Positions 1 through 9,110 of a stretch of 64,000 nucleotides of DNA are shown here, piece after piece. A program made the translations under genes and the position numbers. Each line of letters opens with the position of its first letter. Position 1 is the first letter of the stretch. The notes beneath the pieces are model-generated. The model worked only from the letters and a program-made list of their open reading frames with translations. It was not told the DNA's origin and did not search any database. Source of the stretch: Deltaproteobacteria bacterium CSP1-8 (GTDB lineage: Bacteria; Desulfobacterota; Deferrimicrobia; Deferrimicrobiales; Deferrimicrobiaceae); the NCBI GenBank assembly GCA_001443455.1, contig LDXO01000010.1, positions 1 to 64,000 on the forward strand, written 5' to 3'.

Positions 1-438
1 CTGCACAAGGACCGCCGTCCGGTCCGCGATGTGAAGGAGGTGGCTGCCGTCGGGGACGGGCTTCCCGTTCGACTGCTCGCCTTCGCCGCGCCGCCAGGGG
101 AGGTGGTGGTACAGCACCGTCTCCGCGATCTGCCCGAAGGGCTTGAACTCCCGCAGGAGGAGGTACCCCGCCCGGGCGTGGGTCCCCCGGTCGCCGGTTT
201 CGAATTCCAGTAATTCGAGGCGCTCGGCCAGGGAGAATGCCCCGATGTCTTGCAGCGCCCCGGCGATCGCCGTCTCCCGCCGCCTCCATGCCGGCCAGTC
301 GAGCTCCTCCGCGAGGCGCATCGAAAGGTAGGCCACCCGCAGGCAATGGTCGGCCAGGACGGGGTTCATGAGGTCGAACGTCTTTGCCAGGGGGGAGACG
401 AGGTTCCAGAGGTTGACCTGGATCGTCCGCGTGATCAT
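1..438 (-). CDS. HD-GYP/HD-domain phosphohydrolase, partial (C-terminus beyond window)
   Basis: Minus-strand translation from ATG at 438: MITRTIQVNLWNLVSPLAKTFDLMNPVLADHCLRVAYLSMRLAEEL...AGALQDIGAFSLAERLELL...HARAGYLLLREFKPFGQIAETVLYHHLPW; resembles HD-GYP domains. Not in ORF track because it runs off the edge. Confidence 0.7.
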   Translation of the reverse strand, partial: MITRTIQVNLWNLVSPLAKTFDLMNPVLADHCLRVAYLSMRLAEELDWPAWRRRETAIAGALQDIGAFSLAERLELLEFETGDRGTHARAGYLLLREFKPFGQIAETVLYHHLPWRRGEGEQSNGKPVPDGSHLLHIADRTAVLVQ

Positions 439-759
439 GGGGGCCTCGCTGACACCATTATCCGGCTGCAGGGGGGGGCAAAGGCAACGGATGTCCCCGT
501 CAATCGGGGAACAGCCACCCGATATGGTGTGCGTCAACGAATGTTTCGTGGACACAACACAGGCACAGGCCTGATATTAAAGTGGTTTATATTCTTGCCA
601 ACCACTGGATCAGGAGGCGCAATGTGATCAAATCGTTCTTTGACCGGGGCACAGAAGACATCTTCAACGCGTGGTTTGTTTGGAGTACCGATGGGCCGGA
701 GCGAGTCGAGATTGCGGATTGCCATTGAGATGAATTGTCGTAGGCCAAACCGCTCTGTT

Positions 760-1227
760 TCACCTTTTCCTTACCTTCTTGGGTTGCGGGCAAACCTCTT
801 CCAGCAATGCATCATCCGCGGTTTCGGGTTCGATATTCTCCCATTTCGTCGGGGAAGTGTATTTTTTATACTCATCTTTCATGGATAAATAATTCCATTC
901 TATGGATCTAATCAATCGAGCGCCACAGTCTATTTCTTTTAATGCTGTCGCTTCCTTATAAAAACGGGTGCTTTTTTCAATGTTAGTTGGTTCACCGAAT
1001 TTTATCCATACCTTTACATTATTATTTTTCTTCACTACACTTTTAGTATCGTAGAAATAGATCGTATCATAAAAATCGCTTGCATAGTGATCCCATCTGC
1101 TACGATCAGGAGAAAAGCCATATACGGGATTTTCTTCTATTGTATTGTCGGTACTTTCCGACATTGCGATGGCGTGCAGGCAGATTAAAAATGAAAAAAA
1201 TAAAATCAAAAACCCTATACGCCTCAC
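760..1227 (-). CDS. secreted hypothetical protein (surface-adhesin E-like pattern)
   Basis: 155 aa ORF with N-terminal signal peptide; FYDTKSV...VKVWIKFGEP pattern; AT-richer than surroundings. Confidence 0.5.
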   Translation of the reverse strand: MRRIGFLILFFSFLICLHAIAMSESTDNTIEENPVYGFSPDRSRWDHYASDFYDTIYFYDTKSVVKKNNNVKVWIKFGEPTNIEKSTRFYKEATALKEIDCGARLIRSIEWNYLSMKDEYKKYTSPTKWENIEPETADDALLEEVCPQPKKVRKR

Positions 1228-1561
1228 TATCGTCTCCTGTTACCCGGCTCATTTCGACAACAAGATGTCGATCTGCTACCGGAACATCTCCATCGATGAA
1301 AACCCCACTTCCCATTTCGATACATTTCCCATAAACATTCCGTATTCTCATCGGCAATGGCGGGGGACTTCTTCACCAGTCCCGGCTCGCCCCGGATGAC
1401 GTTATGCCTGCCCCCCGTTTTCTCCCGACTGTACGAGGGGATTTCCGAAGCTTGCGCCTATGATCCGGTCACAATTCGGGCACAGGATCTGGCTGGGGAT
1501 TGGATCCTCAAACCGCGGGAACATTGTTGCATCGTTCGTGACAAGTTACTATCGATTGGAA

Positions 1562-2281
1562 ATGCGGTCTTTACTTCGATACACCCCTGGATTGCGTGCG
1601 GATCCACGTCCCTTCCGGGGAATCCGATGCGGCTTCCTGTTTTTTCTCGCAGTTGCCCTTGCTGTCCCTCCATTCGCTGGATGCGGAACCACCATCCAAC
1701 AAAGAACCGGCCGGGAATTACGTTCCGCAAGCGCGGTGGGAAACCTCATCCGTGTTCCACTCACTCGCCAAAGCAGCGACTACACATGCGGGGTTGCGGT
1801 CTTGCAATCGATACTGTACTTCCACGATGCTCAAGACGACGATTCCGAGGACACGTTGGTCAAGGAGTTGAAAACCGACCCCGTGAATGGAACCTCGTAC
1901 CAGGCCATGGCCGATTTTGCCCGTTCCAAAGGTTACCTTGTCGAGGCAAGGACGGAAATGACCCTGGATGACATCCGGGACTTCATCGACAAAGGGGTAC
2001 CGGTGATCGTCCTGATCCAGGCCTGGGCCGAGTCTCCCGTCGATTATTCGCGAGACTGGGAAGACGGCCATTACGTGGTAGCCGTCGGATACGACCGGGA
2101 TGCCGTGTATTTCATGGACCCATCGACCCTGGGGAATTACACCTACCTTCCGAACCAGGAATTTCTGGATCGCTGGCACGATGAAGACAAGGGGGTGAAA
2201 CTCGATCGTTTTGGATTGATCATCAAACGGGAAAAACGGGAAAATAATTACGACCCGGACAATATTTTCCGGATCCGTTAG
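1562..2281 (+). CDS. C39-like peptidase domain lipoprotein
   Basis: ORF 1460..2281; likely start MRSLLRYTPG; lipobox-like FAGC; QSSDYTCGVAVLQSIL and GHYVVAVGYD motifs. Confidence 0.75.
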   Translation: MRSLLRYTPGLRADPRPFRGIRCGFLFFLAVALAVPPFAGCGTTIQQRTGRELRSASAVGNLIRVPLTRQSSDYTCGVAVLQSILYFHDAQDDDSEDTLVKELKTDPVNGTSYQAMADFARSKGYLVEARTEMTLDDIRDFIDKGVPVIVLIQAWAESPVDYSRDWEDGHYVVAVGYDRDAVYFMDPSTLGNYTYLPNQEFLDRWHDEDKGVKLDRFGLIIKREKRENNYDPDNIFRIR

Positions 2282-2306
2282 ATCAGGTCCTTGGAATGGC
2301 GAGGGT

Positions 2307-2978
2307 TTAGCCTTTGGCGGCCTCCCACATCGTGTCCCAAAACAGCAACTCGAACCCTTGCAGCAAGCGGGCCGCACGCCGGATGCGCACGGGATCCGCT
2401 CCCTGTCCCAGCCCCTCCTCCACCACTGCCAGGCCCTGTTCCTCGAATCCGGGCGGTGCGCTGGCAAACAGATCGAAGAAGGCGACGTCCTGCCCGGAAA
2501 GACCGTAGCCCGCCTGGAGCGCACGGCTGATCCGTCCGCAGTTCTGCCCCCAGGCTGTAAGGTTGACCAGGAAGGCCCCCACGAATTCCGCAGGCGTCCC
2601 GTAAGTGGCGAGCCAGGTCACGTACGCGCTGTAGGCGAACGCGCCGGGGAGCGGCTCTGCCGCATGCAGCTGTTCCGGCGACAGGCCCACCGCCCTCCCG
2701 AAGTGCCCCAAGGACTCCAGAGCCGCGCGCTCCCCTTGCAGCATTCCGCCGAGAAAGTCCCGCGCGGCCTGCGACTCTGCCCGGGACACGGTCAGCGCCA
2801 CGCTGCGGAGGTCGCTCTCGATGATGTGACACTGCTGGCCCGCGAACAGCGCCAGCTTCCCCTTCTCCACCCCCCGCACCTCCAGGGCCTCCAGGTACGG
2901 GTGGCGGCGAATCCGCTCCTCGGTGGATGCGATGGCCTTGCGCGCATCGTCCAGGAGCCGTCGTGCCCGATGGGCCAT
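2307..2978 (-). CDS. TenA/heme-oxygenase-like fold protein
   Basis: 223 aa; all-helical pattern HPYLEAL...FAGQQCHIIESDLRSVAL...AYSAYVTWLATYG. Confidence 0.55.
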   Translation of the reverse strand: MAHRARRLLDDARKAIASTEERIRRHPYLEALEVRGVEKGKLALFAGQQCHIIESDLRSVALTVSRAESQAARDFLGGMLQGERAALESLGHFGRAVGLSPEQLHAAEPLPGAFAYSAYVTWLATYGTPAEFVGAFLVNLTAWGQNCGRISRALQAGYGLSGQDVAFFDLFASAPPGFEEQGLAVVEEGLGQGADPVRIRRAARLLQGFELLFWDTMWEAAKG

Positions 2979-3233
2979 GGCCTGCCCTCCTCCCTTCCCG
3001 CCGATTCCCCTGCCGCCTCGGCCGTGATCCTTTCCATTTTAGTCTCTCCTTTCGGAAATCCGCAGCGCAAATCGGCGGGCTTTGGAGTTACCCCCATGAA
3101 ACGGGAATTGTACGGAATGCCACGCAGGGTCCGGATGAGAAATCCCGAACGACCCCCCCCGGGGGCCGATAGCCGCGGGGGGGGTCTTCCACACGCGCCG
3201 ACAGCAATCGACGCAACCGCAGGGTTGGCCGCG

Positions 3234-4208
3234 CTATTCTCCCGAAGCCCGCTGTGCATCCTCCTCGAACGGAATCCGGTCCTTGTTCTCAGCAAGCCAG
3301 GTCTCGAATGTATGCATCGACGGGTTGATGGCCCTCGAGAAATCGAGGCTGCGGGCACCGCAGAAGTAATTCTCGAAGTCACGCTTGAACTGGAACATAT
3401 TGCCCAGGTCATCCGCACCGGGGAAGCCGAACCCGCGGTATGCCTCGGGCGACACGTCGTTGTAACGGATCTCCTTCCCCAGCGCTTTGGTGAGCGAAGC
3501 CGCCATCTGGTATCCGGTCAAGTGGTCGCCCGCGAGGCCGACGGTCTTGCCGAGGAACTCGCGCCCCTTCCGGAAAATGGCGTAGGCGCACTTTCCGATG
3601 TCGTCGGAGGCGATGCCGGGAAGCTTCTTGTCGCCCATGGGCAATGTGATGTACAGGTTCCCGTCCGGGCCCTTCTTGGGGCCCATCCCGAAGTAGATCA
3701 GGTTCTCCCAGTAGAACGAAGTCAGCAGTAAGGTTGTCGGAACACCGAGTTTCGTAAACGCCCGGTTGGCCTCGCCCTTCCCGTCGAAGTGCGGCACCTT
3801 GTAGTTCCCGTGGAGCGTGGGCATGCGGTTGTCGCCGAGCGGAACCCAATTCCGGGTGTCCTCCAGGGTTGACCAGATGGCGTGCTCCACGCCGGTGTTT
3901 TTTGCGGCAATGGCCATGTTTTTCGCTTCGGCAACCTCCTTCTCGGGAGAGAAATGCTCCCAGAAGAATGTGACGCAAAATGCCCCATGCGCGCCGTGGA
4001 AAGCCCTCTTCAGACTTTCCACGTCGCCGATATCTACCCGAACGACTTCGGCGCCCATTTTTTCCAGCTCTTTCGCCTTCACGGATTCCGTGTTTCGCGT
4101 CAATGCGCGAACCCGGTAACCGCCGTTCTTGTCCTTCAAGATAGCCCGGCACAGCCCGCCTCCCTGGGCACCGGTGGCACCAACGACAGCGATGATCTTA
4201 TTGGCCAT
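3234..4208 (-). CDS. NmrA-like NAD(P)-binding protein
   Basis: MANKIIAVVGATGAQGGGLCRAIL Rossmann motif; NmrA-type length and core. Confidence 0.85.
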   Translation of the reverse strand: MANKIIAVVGATGAQGGGLCRAILKDKNGGYRVRALTRNTESVKAKELEKMGAEVVRVDIGDVESLKRAFHGAHGAFCVTFFWEHFSPEKEVAEAKNMAIAAKNTGVEHAIWSTLEDTRNWVPLGDNRMPTLHGNYKVPHFDGKGEANRAFTKLGVPTTLLLTSFYWENLIYFGMGPKKGPDGNLYITLPMGDKKLPGIASDDIGKCAYAIFRKGREFLGKTVGLAGDHLTGYQMAASLTKALGKEIRYNDVSPEAYRGFGFPGADDLGNMFQFKRDFENYFCGARSLDFSRAINPSMHTFETWLAENKDRIPFEEDAQRASGE

Positions 4209-4600
4209 GAAAATCCTCCTTGTGTCTTCCCTTTCAGGTTCGGTGGGTTGCATCGTCGACGAACGTGCCCCTGCCCTCACCCGTTTCGATCAATTCGGAC
4301 AGGCAAAGGATTCGTCTCTGCGCGACATCATCGCAATTTCCGTTTCCGCGAGAGTACGGTCGGGTCAGGACCCCGCCAGTCGTCGGAGACACTCATACGA
4401 AAGCGGAACCCGCCGGATCTCCGGACATCCAAATACTATGGCGGCAGGAAGGCAACCGGCCTCAGGTAAGGAAGGGCCCGCCCTTCCGGATACGACGGAC
4501 TTCCGGCGGTCGTCGGGGGGCCGACCGCGGCGGGACGCCATGGACCCTCGACACGGGCGGAGGTGGGATAGTAAACTTTACCCGAAAGGGGGGACCGGAT

Positions 4601-4834
4601 ATGGCGAACGCGATCATTCTCGTCAACACGGAGCCGGGAAAGGACCGGAAAGTCGCGCAGGGGCTCAAGAAGATCAAAGGGGTGGAAGGAGTGTTTCTCG
4701 TGAGCGGCCTCTACGATCTGGCGGCGACGGTTCGAGCGGGGAGCTCCGAGGAGATCCTCGAGACCGTCTACGACAAGATACGGCCGCTTTCCGGGGTGCG
4801 AAGCAGCCACACCATGTTCTGCCTCGAAGCGTGA
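4601..4834 (+). CDS. Lrp/AsnC ligand-binding (RAM) domain stand-alone protein
   Basis: MANAIILVNTEPGKDRKVAQGLKKIKGVEGVFLVSGLYDLAATVRAGS...RSSHTMFCLEA. Confidence 0.8.
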   Translation: MANAIILVNTEPGKDRKVAQGLKKIKGVEGVFLVSGLYDLAATVRAGSSEEILETVYDKIRPLSGVRSSHTMFCLEA

Positions 4835-5853
4835 CGGGATACCCCGGGGACCGACCAGCGGCAGGGGTTCGGGCCGCGTGCGCCGTCGCGGCCGCCCTCC
4901 TGTTCTTTTTGGCGTGCCTGACCCCCGCGATCTCCCGCGCGGGGGAACCCGTGATCCGGGAATACCCGGTGCCCCCGGGCTCGCACCCCCACGACGTGGC
5001 TCCCGCCCCGGACGGGGCGGTCTGGTACACGGCACAGCACCGGGGGGAGCTCGGCCGGCTGGACCCGGAAACGGGTCGGACGCGCCACATCCCCCTGGGT
5101 CGCGGCTCCAGCCCGCACGGGGTCATCGTCGGGCCGGACGGCGCCCCGTGGGTCACCGACAGCGGACTCAACGCGATCGTCCGCGTCGATCCCGCAACGG
5201 AGAAGGTGCGGGCCTTTCCTCTCCCGGAGGGAAGAGGGTATGCCAATCTCAACACCGCAGCGTTCGACAGCAAAGGAATCCTCTGGTTCACGGGACAGGG
5301 CGGGATCTACGGACGCATGGACCCCCGGACGGGAAAGGTCGAGGTGTTCGACGCCCCGAAGGGGCGGGGACCTTACGGGATCGCGACCGCGCCTGACGGC
5401 CGGGTCTACTTCGCGTCGCTGGCCGGAAGCTACGTCGGACGGATCGACCCGGCGACCGGGACGGTCGCCGTGCTCTCCCCCCCGACGCGCGACCAGGGGG
5501 CGAGGAGGGTCTGGCCCGACTCGAAGGGCCGGATCTGGGTGAGCGAATGGAACGCGGGCCGGCTCGGGATGTACGATCCGTCCTCGGACGGGTGGCGCGA
5601 GTGGACCGTCCCCGGGAAAAACCCGATGCCGTACGCCGTCTACGTGGACGGACGGGACAAGGTGTGGATTACCGACTTCGGGGACAACGCCTTCGTCCGC
5701 TTCGACCCGGAGAACGAATCGTTCGAGGTCTTCCGCCTGCCGAGCCCCGGGGCGAGTGTGCGCCAGCTCCTGGGACGCCCGGGCGAAGTCTGGGGAGCCG
5801 AGTCGGGAACGGACAAGCTGGTCGTGGTGCGGGATCGGCCCATCCGGAAGTGA
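4831..5853 (+). CDS. virginiamycin B lyase-like beta-propeller, secreted
   Basis: GTG start overlapping the upstream stop (GTGA); repeated PDG.VW(Y/V/F)T motifs; signal-peptide-like N-terminus. Confidence 0.8.
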   Translation: MTGYPGDRPAAGVRAACAVAAALLFFLACLTPAISRAGEPVIREYPVPPGSHPHDVAPAPDGAVWYTAQHRGELGRLDPETGRTRHIPLGRGSSPHGVIVGPDGAPWVTDSGLNAIVRVDPATEKVRAFPLPEGRGYANLNTAAFDSKGILWFTGQGGIYGRMDPRTGKVEVFDAPKGRGPYGIATAPDGRVYFASLAGSYVGRIDPATGTVAVLSPPTRDQGARRVWPDSKGRIWVSEWNAGRLGMYDPSSDGWREWTVPGKNPMPYAVYVDGRDKVWITDFGDNAFVRFDPENESFEVFRLPSPGASVRQLLGRPGEVWGAESGTDKLVVVRDRPIRK

Positions 5854-6123
5854 GCGCGGGTCCGCCGCACGGATGACCTTTTCGCAACGCCGCCGGATCC
5901 TCTTGGCGGTCCCGAAGCCGTGACGGTTGATTTTTTCCCGTCTCCGTTGAGTTTCTTGCGGATGGCGTCGCGGATCGTCGACCCCGCATCGATCCGGTGG
6001 ATAGGCTTCAGCCATTTCGAGTCGGACGAGTGCGGATCGATGAACGAGTGGCGCGTGGCGGAGATGAAGGAGGTTCTGGGCAAGGACGAGTGACCCGGGG
6101 CGGTTCCCCGAAGCGTAGGTGGT

Positions 6124-6555
6124 TCAGCGGACCGCGGGGAGCCCCTCTTCGAGCCACCGCTTGATCCCTCCCTCCAGATGGTAGTAGCTGCGGAACCCGA
6201 GCTCCCTCATGATCCCCAGGGCGCTGGCGCTCCGGTTCCCCATCCGGCAGTAGACGAGGTAGGTATTCGTCCTGCCTAGGCCCGCCATCTCCTCCCGTAA
6301 CCCGGGGGAACGGTAATCGACCAGCACGGCGCCTTCGAGGTGCCCTTGGGCGAACTCTTCCGGCGTGCGGACATCCAGGACCACAAAATCCCGGGTCCCG
6401 GCGTTTTCCCGGATCAGCGCCTGCGCATCTTTCGGCCCCACGTCCCGTGCCGTGTCGCCCCCGGCCGTGGCGGCGCCGATCACCACCACGAGAAACGCCA
6501 GAGCGGGCAGGGTGAGAAGGAACGTGGGTTTCAGAGTACTCCCGGTGCACACCAT
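6124..6555 (-). CDS. rhodanese-like domain protein, exported
   Basis: DFVVLDVRTPEEFAQGHLEGAVLVDYRSPG...YCRMGNRSASALGIMRELGF; Cys in active-site loop. Confidence 0.9.
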   Translation of the reverse strand: MVCTGSTLKPTFLLTLPALAFLVVVIGAATAGGDTARDVGPKDAQALIRENAGTRDFVVLDVRTPEEFAQGHLEGAVLVDYRSPGLREEMAGLGRTNTYLVYCRMGNRSASALGIMRELGFRSYYHLEGGIKRWLEEGLPAVR

Positions 6556-6737
6556 AATCGCCCCTCCTCCGGATCGGTTCCCTTTCCGCAATAAGATTCC
6601 GGAGATCCCGGCGCGGATTCTCCCTGCCCTTTTCTTTACATAAACTGCGAGCGGCGCCCGTCGGGGTCAGTCGCCGCTCGTCAGCTTCATGCGCTTGTTT
6701 GCCACCCGGATTCGATCACGATCCAACCTGTCGCATC

Positions 6738-7166
6738 TCACTTCTTCTGCGCTCGGAGCTCCTGGACGACTTTCTTTTCGAGGTCGGCCCGATGGGCGAA
6801 GCTCTCGAGCGGCGTCACCTTCCAGTTCCAGACCCCCCAGGCCGGAAGCGCACGAACGAATTCGGTCACCTCATCATGCGACTTTGCCGCGACGACGAAC
6901 GCGCCGGCGCGCGCGCCGACCAGGAGTCCTCCCGCGCGGATCCTGCCATCCTTCGCCAGCTTCTCGAGGGTCGGGATGACGAGTTTGTCAAGCAACTCGA
7001 TGGCCTGGTCGCGGGTCGTCGGAGCTCCGGCTTCGGTAGCTACGAACTCCACGAGATAGAGCATGTTCTCGCCCTGGGCGGCAACCGAGGGCGGGTTCGC
7101 GGCCATGAGCACCGCGGCGATGAGCGCAAGTGCCGGAACTCCCATTAAACGCGCAAAGTTCTGCAT
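6738..7166 (-). CDS. exported muconolactone-isomerase/YciI-like ferredoxin-fold protein
   Basis: Signal peptide then LYLVEFVAT...IPTLEKLAKDGRIRAGGLLVGARAGAFVVAAKSHDEVTEFVRALPAW. Confidence 0.5.
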   Translation of the reverse strand: MQNFARLMGVPALALIAAVLMAANPPSVAAQGENMLYLVEFVATEAGAPTTRDQAIELLDKLVIPTLEKLAKDGRIRAGGLLVGARAGAFVVAAKSHDEVTEFVRALPAWGVWNWKVTPLESFAHRADLEKKVVQELRAQKK

Positions 7167-7349
7167 CTTCGTTCCTCCTTGGAAGAGTGTGCCTGACCGT
7201 TGACTGTTAAGATGGTATGTCGAGGTTGGCGTTTCGCTCTGTCCCCACCTGACATGGGACTGCATTGACCAGCCGGTGGGAGGCAGGACGATCCCATGTT
7301 TACCGGGCGACCGGACGCAGCGGGGTAAGTAAATCGACCTGCGCCACAG

Positions 7350-7871
7350 TCATGTGCGGTTCCGACGCGTCCTGGAGGTCCGTCTACCGGAGGACGCTCT
7401 CTTCCCGGGGGCGCCAAGGACCGTTCGAAGAAACGCCGATGCCTCCCCGTAAATCCCCGGGCACTTGGATTCCCGGGGGCCGGCGACATTGAGGATTTCG
7501 ATACGGTTCCGCCGGATCCACGACCCCACCTCTCCGGGGTCGCCGGCATCGACGAGATCGACTACCAGGATGGGTCTTCCCAGGGCCTTCGCAAAGCGGA
7601 TCGTCAAGGCCGTCCCTCCGGAGGGCTCGCCCCTCGTGAGGACCAGAGTGCCGCCGGAATCCCGGACGTTCCACTCCGTCCGCTGCGCCGTCTCCCCGGA
7701 GGGCGTCTCCGTGAGCGGATACCGGTCTCCGATCCGGCCGTCTTCGGCGTACCGATCCCACGGGCACCATCCGCCACATGGGATCCCTATCTCGATCGCG
7801 GCATCCAGCGCGGCCCGGTCCACGCCGGACTGCCCCCCGGAGACGATCTTTCTTAAGCGGTCCGGGCCCAC
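7350..7871 (-). CDS. putative molybdenum carrier protein (SLOG/YpsA-like)
   Basis: IVSGGQSGVDRAALDAAIEIGIPCGGWCPWDRYAEDGRI...TEWNVRDSGGTLVL. Confidence 0.85.
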   Translation of the reverse strand: MGPDRLRKIVSGGQSGVDRAALDAAIEIGIPCGGWCPWDRYAEDGRIGDRYPLTETPSGETAQRTEWNVRDSGGTLVLTRGEPSGGTALTIRFAKALGRPILVVDLVDAGDPGEVGSWIRRNRIEILNVAGPRESKCPGIYGEASAFLRTVLGAPGKRASSGRRTSRTRRNRT

Positions 7872-7953
7872 GGACGCTCACCTTCCTCCATCCGGCTTAC
7901 ACGATGAAGACGATAGCAGGCGGGATCGGATTGCAGGGGATCCTTAAGCCGGC

Positions 7954-8403
7954 TCACCGCACCTCGATCTTCCCCTTCATCCCGTGCTCGGCGTGCCCCT
8001 TGACGGTGCAGACGAGCTCGTAGGTCCCCTTCTCCATGGGCACCAGGAACCATTCGATGCCCTTCCCCGGGTACACCTCCACCGCGGAGAAATAGGGCGC
8101 CTTGACCTCGCCGTCGGTGCCCTGGATCTTCCTCGTGGCGATGGTCCTGAAAAACCCTTCCGCGACGAAGTAGTGGGCCTCCTTGCCCTCGTTTTTCAGC
8201 ACCAGCTTGGACGGGATCCCCTCCTTGAGAACGACGGGCGAAGGAGAAAAAGCGTACTCCGTCATCGTGACGGTCACGGTATCCATCTTCGACCAGTCCG
8301 CCTTGGCGAGCACCGCGGCCGGGTCCGCCCCATACGCGAAGATCGCGGAAGCACAAAGGAGAGGGAAAGACAGGACAAACGCCGCTCGAACGACCGACTT
8401 CAT
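7954..8403 (-). CDS. cupredoxin-like exported protein
   Basis: MKSVVRAAF signal; VTMTEYAFSPSPVVLKEGIPSKLVLKNEGKEAHYF...YELVCTVKGHAEHGMKGKIEV. Confidence 0.8.
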   Translation of the reverse strand: MKSVVRAAFVLSFPLLCASAIFAYGADPAAVLAKADWSKMDTVTVTMTEYAFSPSPVVLKEGIPSKLVLKNEGKEAHYFVAEGFFRTIATRKIQGTDGEVKAPYFSAVEVYPGKGIEWFLVPMEKGTYELVCTVKGHAEHGMKGKIEVR

Positions 8404-8432
8404 CTCGCACCTCCGGTAGTCATGATCTTGTC

Positions 8433-8969
8433 TTGAACCATTCGATGACAAAACCCGGAATGATGATTCGCCCGGTCCGCTCCGCTCTCCGGGAAGTCCG
8501 AGCATCGGCGGACGGCAAGGTGTACATCTGCAACACGGGGGACTTGGTGGGTTCCCAGTCGAAGATCCAGCGCATCCCCGCCGATTTCCATGCAGGCACT
8601 CCGATCGAGGACGTGGCGCCCCTTCCGCGCATCGGCCCACCGCCGGACCGGACCGTGGGCAACCCGGACGGAAGCCAGGATGTGATCGAGTTCGGCAACA
8701 ATGCCTCCGCACCGAACGCGATGGCTTTCCGCAGCGACTCCTCGCTGTTCGTCTCCGATTCGTTCCGGGGGGCGATCTTTCGGATCGAGAACGCCGACCT
8801 GTGCACGGGGAGTTGTTCCGTCTCCACGGTCCAGCATGACGCCCTGCTTGCGACAGCGGGATTTCCCCCCTTTGGTGCAAACGGGATCGCTTTCGACTCT
8901 TCGGGTCGTCTCTGGGTCGCCGCAAACCAGGCCGACGAAGTCGTGGTGCTGAACGGGGAGTGGATATAG
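8433..8969 (+). pseudogene. SMP-30/NHL-type beta-propeller fragment
   Basis: APNAMAFRSDSSLFVSDSFRGAIFRI...GANGIAFDSSGRLWVAANQADEVVVLNGEWI; lacks full propeller at both ends; 3' end falls in a repeat shared with 16149..16206. Confidence 0.55.
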
Positions 8970-9110
8970 CGGCACGGCACGGAGACGCTCCCGGTGAGCA
9001 CGCCGCCGCGCCGACGGATCGGATTCCGATCCTTTCCCGGAAAGGACTTGGCTCGAAATCCTGTCGGGAGGGAACCGTTTGACCCCTTTCTTTTGTTGCG
9101 GAAATACCGA

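Noticed and set aside
2358-3731. 457-aa plus-strand ORF
   Set aside because: Antisense to the TenA-like and NmrA-like genes; no family features.
5870-6093. Possible short CDS ending ...[40 protein letters not shown]
   Set aside because: Looks natural at its end but no convincing start or family; probably a gene stump, not enough support to call.
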